Assembly: GCA_009774585.1 (NCBI GenBank)
Contig: VSOA01000008.1
Location: forward strand, 1-33,562
Source of the DNA: Lachnospiraceae bacterium
Lineage (GTDB): Bacteria > Bacillota > Clostridia > Lachnospirales > Lachnospiraceae
Direction of reading: 5' to 3'
DNA: 33,562 bases
The notes below the pieces were generated by a model, which had not been told where the DNA came from, made no database searches, and saw nothing but the letters and a program-made list of their open reading frames with translations. The translations under genes and the position numbers were made by a program. Below, one piece after another: positions 17,843 through 24,922 of this stretch (positions within the stretch are counted from its first letter, which is position 1; the number at the start of each line of letters is the position of its first letter).

Positions 17843-17904
17843 TTGCAAATTCATAGACACTGTTGCAAATTCATGGGACGCTGTTGCAAATCAATGAGAC
17901 GCCG
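17843..17904. repeat. Three tandem 20-21 bp repeats with TTGCAA palindromes
   Basis: Units at 17843-17862, 17863-17883 and 17884-17904 all begin TTGCAAAT and continue with a similar ATNNGACNC segment. They fill most of the 112-nt gap between the GH36 stop and the FGGY kinase start. The TTGCAA palindrome recurs every two helical turns. It may be an operator array or an mRNA element; no promoter is evident beside it. Confidence 0.75.
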
Positions 17905-17917
17905 CGCATTTCGACGA

Positions 17918-19957
17918 CTAAAGAAAACACAGTTCCACCACGCTGTTTTCTTCCATAATCTTCACGGTGTACAATCCGCCTTTCGTCAGTTCACATTCCC
18001 GCTCGCTGTCGTCTACCAGTACGCGTGCAGGTTTCCTCCTTGCAACGAAACCGAAAGTTCCCGGCTCTGATACGAGGACACCGACGGAGTCCTTGTGCTC
18101 CCATAATCTGCTGACGCAGCCGGGTCCGATATATTTCTCCAGAATACCGATCATCTGCACTTCCCCATCGGGCAGGATCAGATACAGTTCTGATTGCCCG
18201 GCGGCAAGACTTACAGCCGTTTCACTACCTTCTTCCAAAGGGGAAATCTTCTGTTTAAACCAATGATAGACCAGCCATTTGTTTCCGCATAACCCGGGGA
18301 TATCTTGTACGCTGATGGCTCCCTCGCACTGCGCTTCTTCCTGATGGATTGAGAAAGCCGCCACCACGTAATACGCTCCGAAACGGTTCCATATCTTTAA
18401 CGGTTTCCTGCTTGTCAAAGGATCTGTTAACAGGCAGTCCATCGTAGGCATTCCCACACCGTCGCAACGGATCACTCTGCCGTCTTTCCTGATCAGCGGC
18501 CATAGATAAGCGGGATCCGTTTCCCCCACCTTATCGCTGACATACACGGGTCCGCCGCTGACTGCCCGCAGCATGGAATTGCAACGGTTTTCCGTATGAT
18601 CGGTATAGAACATATCCCAGTCTCCCCAGTAGAACTGTCCCTGAAGCAGATTGTTATAGCCATTCTGAATCACATGCTCCCGAAACCCGTTTTGTTCATT
18701 CGGCACGAAATCATCGCTGCTTCTGGCAACAGCGCCGGAAGGACGGTTCCACATATCCTCACTTGCCATGCCCATGCAGTTAATGATACGGTTCTCGAAA
18801 TGAAGCGCCGCCGAAGCGTTCAGGCCTTTCTGTATCTCTCTGCTGGCTTCCCCGTAAGTCTCCATACCGCCGTATGCCAAAGAGATGGCGCTCTGCCCGT
18901 CCACCTTCACAAAGTCAATCCCGCAATGGTTCCTTAAATAATCATGCCACCGCTCATAGAACAGAAATGCCTTGTCCGCCGCCGGCGCCGGTACAAGCCT
19001 TCCGTCAGGAAGAGCCTTAATCCCCGCCTGCAATGCGGCATGGGCGGCCGTACCCTCTCTCACCCCGTTCCAATAGCCCATAACCGCGTGCCAAACCCCG
19101 ACTTTATCAATGCCGTATTCTTTCTTCAATTCCTGTACACAGCCATAGAGCCCATACGGAAACTGGCTTTTCCTCGCATCCAGATCTGTCAGCGTCTGCT
19201 CTTCATAATCTGCCGAAAGCCAACCGTCGTCAACCAGCACCCATTTCACCGGAATCTTCTTTGTCCTAAATTCCTGCATTTTATCTAAGATACCCTGATG
19301 AGATACCTGATGATAAAAGGCGTCCCAGCTACACCAGCCAAAATACTCAAACATCTCAGGATAGCTCCTGTGCTTTCTGAGCATGGATTCCCTGCCCAGA
19401 TATCGCAATGCATCCTCCACTGCCCTTTCACAGCAGCGGTAAGGATTCTCCCCCGCGGCAATCACAAGACTGAGATCCGTAAGACGGTTCCGGTTCCCTG
19501 CTCCCGGTGCCATCCGTATCAGGAGACTGTCATGATCTTTCCCTCGCATATCGGTCCTGCACACCTCTCCACAGACCGCAAGCAGCACAAAATAGACTTC
19601 TTCCTTCCTGAAAAGAATCAACTGGGTCCTGTCCGGCGTTTCGGAAAGATTCTTGATAAAAGCAGGCCTGATCCACCAGTCCTTATGCTGATAGAGGACC
19701 GTCGCTGCTAAAGTCCCCGGAAACTTAAGTTCATATGTCAGTCCTTCCTTTGCATCATAATATCTCTGGGGGCCAAAGCTGGGTTCCCGTACATTTATTT
19801 GTCCTTCCGGACAGATGAGCGCCGTATCTTCCTTACAATACACGTTCAGTTCTTCTGCTTTCTCCTCCTTAGGACATGAAGAAAGCAGAACAACTACTCC
19901 GCCATCCCAAACAATTTCTTTATCCCTGCGCTGAGTCGCTCTTCTGCTCTGAAACAT
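17918..19957 (-). CDS. GH36 alpha-galactosidase, raffinose-synthase/Sip1-like
   Basis: A 679-residue cytoplasmic protein of the raffinose synthase group of GH36. Key blocks are FGWCSWDAFYH near 206, VLVDDGW near 240, the nucleophile Asp353 in FVKVDGQS and the acid/base Asp of ARSSDDF near 415, which are typical of this clade. No signal peptide is present. GGGAG precedes the ATG, 16 nt after the ROK stop. Bacterial members hydrolyse or transfer alpha-galactosyl residues; plant members make raffinose. Beside a sucrose phosphorylase and an importer, removal of galactose from raffinose-family sugars is the natural reading, but it is inferred. It differs from the usual bacterial AgaA-type GH36. 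Confidence 0.88.
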   Translation of the reverse strand: MFQSRRATQRRDKEIVWDGGVVVLLSSCPKEEKAEELNVYCKEDTALICPEGQINVREPSFGPQRYYDAKEGLTYELKFPGTLAATVLYQHKDWWIRPAFIKNLSETPDRTQLILFRKEEVYFVLLAVCGEVCRTDMRGKDHDSLLIRMAPGAGNRNRLTDLSLVIAAGENPYRCCERAVEDALRYLGRESMLRKHRSYPEMFEYFGWCSWDAFYHQVSHQGILDKMQEFRTKKIPVKWVLVDDGWLSADYEEQTLTDLDARKSQFPYGLYGCVQELKKEYGIDKVGVWHAVMGYWNGVREGTAAHAALQAGIKALPDGRLVPAPAADKAFLFYERWHDYLRNHCGIDFVKVDGQSAISLAYGGMETYGEASREIQKGLNASAALHFENRIINCMGMASEDMWNRPSGAVARSSDDFVPNEQNGFREHVIQNGYNNLLQGQFYWGDWDMFYTDHTENRCNSMLRAVSGGPVYVSDKVGETDPAYLWPLIRKDGRVIRCDGVGMPTMDCLLTDPLTSRKPLKIWNRFGAYYVVAAFSIHQEEAQCEGAISVQDIPGLCGNKWLVYHWFKQKISPLEEGSETAVSLAAGQSELYLILPDGEVQMIGILEKYIGPGCVSRLWEHKDSVGVLVSEPGTFGFVARRKPARVLVDDSERECELTKGGLYTVKIMEENSVVELCFL

Positions 19958-19973
19958 AACAATCTCCCATCAT

Positions 19974-21203
19974 TTAATTTTTCATGAATACATCATTTAC
20001 CCGTTTATTGAAAAAATTGTCCGCAACAATTTCTCCGGCTCCTATCACACCTGCGCTTTCTTTCAATGAAGAGATGAGCATTCTGTTTTCTTTTGCTCCC
20101 TTCACCTTTCTTTGGTCTGCCACGTCTTTCACGATGTCAAAATACATGGGATATCTCTGGATCAGTATTCCTCCCATGACCACAATCTCCGGATCGAGAA
20201 TATTGATCAGGCTGCTGACGGCAACCCCCATATAAAATGCCGACTGGTTCAGAATAGACATCGTCAGCATATCCTTTTTCTTCGCCATCTCAAACACATC
20301 TTCAATGACCAGCTCATTCCGCTTATGATAAAGAGGATGTTTCTCTTCCTTATCCAATTGCCGGCTCAGAGTTTTCAGCACCGCTATTCCGGAACTGACT
20401 GCCTCCAAGCATCCCTTGTTGCCGCAATTGCAAAGAGGACCATTGATATCTACCGTTATATGACCAAATTCTCCTGCAACACCGTTTGCGCCGATATTCA
20501 GTTTGCCGTCTATAATGAGCCCGCTTCCGATGCCCATATCTACATCCACATAGACTAACGTATTACAATCCTTCGCCTCTCCGCACCAGTACTCCCCGAA
20601 AGCGATCACATTGGTATCTTTACTTATGAAAACCGGAAAGCCCGTATTCTCTTCCAAAATTTCCCGCAAAGGAAGATAATTCAGAATAGGCATATTGGGC
20701 GGCGTCAGTATGATCCCGTTCTCATAATCTATCGGACCGGGCGCACCCACACCGATTCCCAGAATTTTGTCTCTGCCGATACCGGAACTTTCTATGACAA
20801 GGTTCACAGCCCGAATCAACATATCCACAAATTCATTCTGCCCCGAGAATTCTTTGTCCATGGAATAGTTTTCTCTTGCGATCACCTGCCCCTGCAGATT
20901 CATGAGAACCACTCCGGTAACAAACTTGTTGATATGTATACCGATGCTGTAACGATAATTTTCATTGATGGCATAGGACACTGCTTTTCTTCCGACACCC
21001 GTCGTCTCCATCTGATCGTTTCTGACCAGATTCAGTTCTTCCAGTTCAGCCAGAATCTTTTTGATCGCCATGAAGGTAAGCCCCGTTACGGAAGCAAGTC
21101 CCGCCTTGGTAGCCGTCCCGTTTTTTCTGATGTAATTCAAAACCGTTCTTCTGTTATAGTTTTTAAGCTGTACCTGATTATTTTGATTATTCTGCTCTGT
21201 CAT
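19974..21203 (-). CDS. ROK-family transcriptional regulator (NagC/XylR type)
   Basis: A 409-residue sugar-responsive regulator. A winged helix-turn-helix fills residues ~15-80 (TKAGLASVTGLTFMAIKKIL). The ROK domain follows, with IGVGAPGPID near 165, the sugar-binding EFGHITVD near 255 and the zinc-type cluster CNCGNKGC near 268. The ATP-binding DxGxT of ROK kinases is not conserved (IGIHINK), so it is a regulator rather than a kinase. I chose the ATG at 21201-21203, preceded by an AAGGA-type site. It has its own TTGACA promoter with a palindrome, and it is followed closely by the GH36 gene. It probably represses this operon and the importer until an imported sugar binds. Confidence 0.92.
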   Translation of the reverse strand: MTEQNNQNNQVQLKNYNRRTVLNYIRKNGTATKAGLASVTGLTFMAIKKILAELEELNLVRNDQMETTGVGRKAVSYAINENYRYSIGIHINKFVTGVVLMNLQGQVIARENYSMDKEFSGQNEFVDMLIRAVNLVIESSGIGRDKILGIGVGAPGPIDYENGIILTPPNMPILNYLPLREILEENTGFPVFISKDTNVIAFGEYWCGEAKDCNTLVYVDVDMGIGSGLIIDGKLNIGANGVAGEFGHITVDINGPLCNCGNKGCLEAVSSGIAVLKTLSRQLDKEEKHPLYHKRNELVIEDVFEMAKKKDMLTMSILNQSAFYMGVAVSSLINILDPEIVVMGGILIQRYPMYFDIVKDVADQRKVKGAKENRMLISSLKESAGVIGAGEIVADNFFNKRVNDVFMKN

Positions 21204-21237
21204 CTCTTCTCTTTTCCTTTTTATAAAAGCGTATCTA

Positions 21238-21254
21238 TATAAATGCAATTTATA
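21238..21254. promoter_or_regulatory. Palindromic candidate operator at the ROK promoter
   Basis: TATAAAT-GCA-ATTTATA is a perfect palindrome with 7-bp arms and a 3-nt centre. It overlaps the -10 box and probable start point, the expected place for autorepression. It resembles the palindrome near the importer promoter at 24626-24640. The sequence is AT-rich, so chance is a concern. Confidence 0.45.
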
Positions 21255-21278
21255 ATATTATACTTTATATTTTGTCAA
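21250..21278 (-). promoter_or_regulatory. ROK gene promoter
   Basis: On the minus strand a consensus -35 TTGACA (21273-21278) and TTATAA (21250-21255) are spaced by 17 nt. The promoter lies in the 96-nt gap between the permease stop and the ROK start, so the regulator and the enzymes downstream can be transcribed separately from the importer. Confidence 0.65.
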
Positions 21279-21299
21279 AAAGGAAAAAAAATTGAAATT

Positions 21300-22178
21300 T
21301 TAACCTTTTACCGCGCCTCCCAGATTCATTCCTTCCGTAAAATACTTCTGCAGGCACATAAACACTATGATAATAGGTAAAAGCACGATACATGATGCCG
21401 CCATCAGGTAATTCCACTGCGTGTTTGACTGGCTCACAAAAATTTTAAGACCAATCTGTAGCGTAAAGCTCTTAGTGTCCGTCAAATACAACAAAGGCTT
21501 TAAGAAATCATTCCAACTCCAGTTAAAGGAAAGAACCACTACCGTCACGATAGCAGGTTTCGCCATAGGCAGCATGATCTTTCTCCAGATACAAAAGTGC
21601 GAGGCTCCGTCCATCTGCGCCGACTCGATCACCGAATTAGGAATGCTCGCATAAAACTGCCGCAGCATAAAAATGAAGTATGCCGATCCCATGAACTGCG
21701 GAACGATCAGCGGCAGATAAGTACCCACCCATCCCAATTTGGCATACAGCACATATTGCGGAATCATAGTCACAAACTCCGGAATCATCATGGTGCCCAG
21801 AATAATGGTAAACAAAATATTCCTTCCCGGAAATCTAATCTTTGCAAATCCGTAAGCCACCAATGAATTGGCAAGTACACCGCCCAGAATGGCAAACCCC
21901 GCCACAAATACGGAATTAAAAAACCATCTTGTGAAATCCGCACTGATCCATGCATCCTTAAAATTACTCCATATGGGATTATGAGGATACCAGGTAATGG
22001 GATAAGTGAAAATCTCATCCATACTCTTAAGAGCAGTGGAAACCATAAACCACAGAGGCATAATAACTGTCAGGGACGCCGCAGCCAAGAGAAGAAAGCA
22101 GATCGTATTCAATATTTGTTTTTTTCTTTTTCTGCTTGTCAGACCACCTTTCACTATTGCATGTTCCTTTCCACTCAT
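21300..22178 (-). CDS. Sugar ABC transporter permease, CUT1 MalG type
   Basis: A 292-residue inner-membrane protein with six predicted helices. The cytoplasmic EAA loop that contacts the ATPase reads ESAQMDGASHFCIWRKIMLP near 190. It is the second permease of a carbohydrate importer: its ATG overlaps the stop of the first permease as TAATG, so the two are translationally coupled. No ATPase gene follows, as is usual for clostridial CUT1 systems that share an MsmK/UgpC-like ATPase encoded elsewhere. Confidence 0.94.
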   Translation of the reverse strand: MSGKEHAIVKGGLTSRKRKKQILNTICFLLLAAASLTVIMPLWFMVSTALKSMDEIFTYPITWYPHNPIWSNFKDAWISADFTRWFFNSVFVAGFAILGGVLANSLVAYGFAKIRFPGRNILFTIILGTMMIPEFVTMIPQYVLYAKLGWVGTYLPLIVPQFMGSAYFIFMLRQFYASIPNSVIESAQMDGASHFCIWRKIMLPMAKPAIVTVVVLSFNWSWNDFLKPLLYLTDTKSFTLQIGLKIFVSQSNTQWNYLMAASCIVLLPIIIVFMCLQKYFTEGMNLGGAVKG

Positions 22179-23089
22179 TAAGTCTCACCTTCTTCCGTAT
22201 GAACCCAATATTTTGACGCAACCAGATTGATCAGCGTGATCGCCATAACGATCACCAGAAGGAACCAAGCCATCGCTGAAGCATACCCCATATTGTATCT
22301 GGTAAATGCTTCATCATAAATGTGCAGATTGTAAAAGAGCAACGATCCCGCCGGATCTCCCTTTCCGTTCTTGCTCATGACCAGCGCTTCCTGAAATACC
22401 TGAAATGCTCCCGTCATATTGGTGATAATATCAAAGAAAATAATAGGAGATATCTGTGGCAGCGTAATCTTTCTGAATTTCTGTAAAAAGGAGGCGCCGT
22501 CGATATCTGCCGCTTCATATAAATCCTTTGATACCGAATTCATGGATGATAAATACAAAAGCATACTGGTTCCCAACGCCCACACCCTCATCATCACAAG
22601 AGAAGGCTTTGTCCACGAAGGATCTGCCAGCCAAGAAGGACCCTCGATTCCAATCAGCCGCAGGGCGGAGTTGATCAAACCGCTTTGCGGCGCCAGAAGC
22701 TGGATCCAGAGCTGGTATACCGCCACACCGGAGAGAACCGTCGGCAGGTAAAACAGCATTCTGAAAACAGACGTCCCCTTTACCTTCCGGTTCAGCAGTG
22801 TCGCCAGAAAAATAGCGCACACACAAGAACTGGGAACTGCCAGCAGCACATAGTAAAGCGTATTCCCCAGAGACTTCCAGAATACAGGATCCTTCATAAA
22901 CATTCTGATATAATTATCCAGTCCGATAAAATCCATTCTGGAGGTCATGTTGTAATTGGTAAATGATGCGTACAGCGAAAACAACAGCGGTCCTCCCGTA
23001 AGACAGGTAAACCCGATGAGCCACGGACTGATAAACAGCCATCCTGCACGCGCTTCTTTCTTTTCCCTTTTTGTCATACCACGCTTCAT
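22178..23089 (-). CDS. Sugar ABC transporter permease, CUT1 MalF type
   Basis: A membrane protein of about 303 residues with six helices, starting AGWLFISPWLIGF near 15, a common opening in CUT1 permeases. The EAA loop is EAADIDGASFLQKFRKITLP. I prefer the ATG at 23087-23089, because AGGA then lies 9 nt upstream; the ATG at 23098 has AGGA directly against it. It lies between the binding protein and the second permease. Together they would form the transmembrane pore of an oligosaccharide importer. Confidence 0.93.
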   Translation of the reverse strand: MKRGMTKREKKEARAGWLFISPWLIGFTCLTGGPLLFSLYASFTNYNMTSRMDFIGLDNYIRMFMKDPVFWKSLGNTLYYVLLAVPSSCVCAIFLATLLNRKVKGTSVFRMLFYLPTVLSGVAVYQLWIQLLAPQSGLINSALRLIGIEGPSWLADPSWTKPSLVMMRVWALGTSMLLYLSSMNSVSKDLYEAADIDGASFLQKFRKITLPQISPIIFFDIITNMTGAFQVFQEALVMSKNGKGDPAGSLLFYNLHIYDEAFTRYNMGYASAMAWFLLVIVMAITLINLVASKYWVHTEEGET

Positions 23090-23150
23090 ATTTCCCATTC
23101 CTCACGTTATCACAATTGCCTGTACCATATAAAACAACCTTGTGATTGTT

Positions 23151-23198
23151 CCGGACTGCAGGCGATCATCCGTATAAGAATGATCGCCTGCAGTCCGG
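23151..23198 (-). other. Strong intercistronic stem-loop between binding protein and permeases
   Basis: Two perfectly complementary 19-nt arms (23151-23169 and 23180-23198) enclose a 10-nt loop. The hairpin begins 13 nt after the binding-protein stop. Neither side has a run of T directly after the stem, so it is not a standard terminator. It more likely protects the upstream mRNA from 3' exonucleases and keeps the binding protein at higher level than the permeases, as described for other sugar transporter operons. Confidence 0.8.
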
Positions 23199-23211
23199 TT
23201 AAAAATCCTGA

Positions 23212-24609
23212 TTATTTGTTGTCGTTAACAAGCTGTTCTACCTGAGCCTGCGCCTCATCCAAAGCTTCCTGCGGAGTCTTGTTTCCAAGAATGATCTCAT
23301 CGAGATAAGGAAGCACAATGTCTGATGCGCCGGGTGCTGTCAGCCTGTCGAGAGTAACCACTGTAGTAGGCATTGCCTCCAGCGCTGCCTCAAATACAGG
23401 TATCTCCATCAGGGAAGGATCCTGAGACGCTTCGATGTTCGCAACCGTGTCATATACCTGAGACGCCCAGTATACCTGCGACTCTTTGCTTGTAATGAAT
23501 TTAGCGAACTCCCATGAACCTTCTACGTCCTTTGCGCCGTAAGGAATTTCCACTGAGAAGCCGCCGCCCCATGAATAATGCTCGCCGCCTTCTTTTAACG
23601 CAGGCATCAGCGCAACGCCATAATTCTTCTCCGGTGCAAAGTCACGAACCTTAGTAAACTCAGTAGGTGTGTTCACCCACATAGCAACCTTGCCGGCAAC
23701 GAAAGGATTCGTCATGCCGCTGCCGAATTCTGCGGAGAAGCTGTCCAATTCCTTCTTTCCGTAATATTCATAGAAATCTGTATAAATGTTTTCAAACAGC
23801 TCTACCTTTTCCGGTGTGTTTACGGTTACGTTTCCATCCGCATCCGTATAATCCTTGCCATCTGCACTAAATGCCCATGCATTCCACTCAAGCGTGCCGG
23901 GATAGAAGCCAAGACGCTCATACGAGCCGTCCTCTTTCTGAACATCTAACTTTCTTGCATACTCTACCAGCTCGTCCCAAGTCTGTGGCGGAGCCTCCGG
24001 ATCCAGTCCGGCCTCTGCGAAAGCATCCTTATCATAGTATAGGATTCTTGTATCTGTTACATACGGAAGTCCATATACTTTGCCGTCATAAATCATAGCG
24101 TCCATCAACTGCGGATAAAACTGATCGGTAAAGCCCTCTCCTTCCTTTGCGATCAGATCGGTAAGATCGGTTGCCTGATTCGCCTGACCTCTGTGCGTCA
24201 CGGTACGGATATCCTGAATAATGATATCAGGCGGATTGCCCGCTGCCGTTGCCGCAAGCGCCTTGGTCCACACGTCACCCCAAGGATAGTTTACATGCAC
24301 CACTTCATATTTATCCTGAGATTCATTAAAATTCTGACAAAGCTGTTCGATAACATATTTATACTGGCCGTCTCCCCACCAGTCCCAGACCTCAAGTTTA
24401 ATTCTTTCACCGGAAGCAGCCGTATCAGAACTCTCGCTCCCTGCTGCGTCAGCACTTTCTGTGTTCTCTGCCGCATCTGCAGTCTGGGTTTCTCCGCCTG
24501 TCGCTCCGGAGCCTCCGCCGCTTGCGGAATTCGTGTTTCCGCAGCCCGCAAGGCTTGTCACGCCAAGGACGGTCGCCAACAATAATCCGATTAATCTCCT
24601 TTTTTTCAT
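23212..24609 (-). CDS. Sugar ABC transporter substrate-binding lipoprotein (family 1)
   Basis: A 465-residue extracellular solute-binding protein anchored as a lipoprotein. The signal peptide has positive MKKRR, a hydrophobic core and a lipobox LAGC with Cys at ~23. A low-complexity Gly/Ser/Ala/Glu/Thr linker (~24-70) joins the anchor to the binding domain. The mature domain starts with IKLEVWDWWGD and has typical family 1 segments such as NPPDIIIQD and GKVYGLPYVTDTRILYYDKD. GGAGGAAAGG precedes the ATG, and a consensus promoter is upstream. It is the first gene of the importer. Raffinose-like or other plant oligosaccharide ligands are suggested only by the neighbouring enzymes. Confidence 0.94.
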   Translation of the reverse strand: MKKRRLIGLLLATVLGVTSLAGCGNTNSASGGGSGATGGETQTADAAENTESADAAGSESSDTAASGERIKLEVWDWWGDGQYKYVIEQLCQNFNESQDKYEVVHVNYPWGDVWTKALAATAAGNPPDIIIQDIRTVTHRGQANQATDLTDLIAKEGEGFTDQFYPQLMDAMIYDGKVYGLPYVTDTRILYYDKDAFAEAGLDPEAPPQTWDELVEYARKLDVQKEDGSYERLGFYPGTLEWNAWAFSADGKDYTDADGNVTVNTPEKVELFENIYTDFYEYYGKKELDSFSAEFGSGMTNPFVAGKVAMWVNTPTEFTKVRDFAPEKNYGVALMPALKEGGEHYSWGGGFSVEIPYGAKDVEGSWEFAKFITSKESQVYWASQVYDTVANIEASQDPSLMEIPVFEAALEAMPTTVVTLDRLTAPGASDIVLPYLDEIILGNKTPQEALDEAQAQVEQLVNDNK

Positions 24610-24625
24610 ATCCTTTCCTCCTGAG

Positions 24626-24640
24626 TTAAATTTTATTTAA
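24626..24640. promoter_or_regulatory. Candidate ROK operator downstream of the importer promoter
   Basis: TTAAAT-TTT-ATTTAA is a perfect palindrome (6-bp arms, 3-nt centre) between the promoter and the ribosome binding site. Its architecture matches the palindrome at the ROK promoter. It is part of a 20-nt sequence repeated, with three differences, upstream of the -35 box. Confidence 0.45.
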
Positions 24641-24682
24641 TTATTCTCCGAAAACAAAGTCTTATTCCCCTTTGTTTTTTTA

Positions 24683-24711
24683 AGTATATACCGTGATATA
24701 TTTCTTGTCAA
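24683..24711 (-). promoter_or_regulatory. Promoter of the sugar importer operon
   Basis: On the minus strand TTGACA (24706-24711) and TATACT (24683-24688) are separated by exactly 17 nt, about 75 nt upstream of the binding-protein start. This is the best promoter in the window. Confidence 0.8.
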
Positions 24712-24720
24712 TCCAATTAA

Positions 24721-24735
24721 TGAAATTTTGTTTAA
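24721..24735. promoter_or_regulatory. Second candidate operator, upstream of the importer -35 box
   Basis: TGAAAT-TTT-GTTTAA matches the downstream palindrome at 13 of 15 positions and sits 9 nt upstream of the -35 box. Two sites bracketing a promoter could bind the same repressor and loop or block it. Confidence 0.35.
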
Positions 24736-24922
24736 TAATTGCATTTTTCATTATTATGCATAGTTTACACTAATATTTTTTGTTAACAATACATATATTT
24801 AGTTATTTAGTATATTTTTACCATTTATTTCATTTCCATTCCTCTCGTTTTGTATTTCATTATAATTCTCATAATTATATTAAGTTTAATTATATGATTT
24901 TCGTAGAGAAAAACCACGCTTC

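Larger units (their letters stand above)
24610..24922. other. 313-nt AT-rich control region between GH3 and the importer
   Basis: No gene is seen. The half next to the importer holds its promoter and two related palindromes. The other half is very AT-rich, with a further inverted repeat TATAATT-CTCAT-AATTATA (24861-24879). No convincing GC-rich terminator follows the GH3 stop, so some readthrough from GH3 into the importer is possible. Confidence 0.6.

Noticed and set aside
24861..24879. TATAATT-CTCAT-AATTATA as a third ROK operator
   Set aside because: The spacer is 5 nt rather than 3, the site is far from the promoter, and such palindromes are common in DNA this AT-rich.
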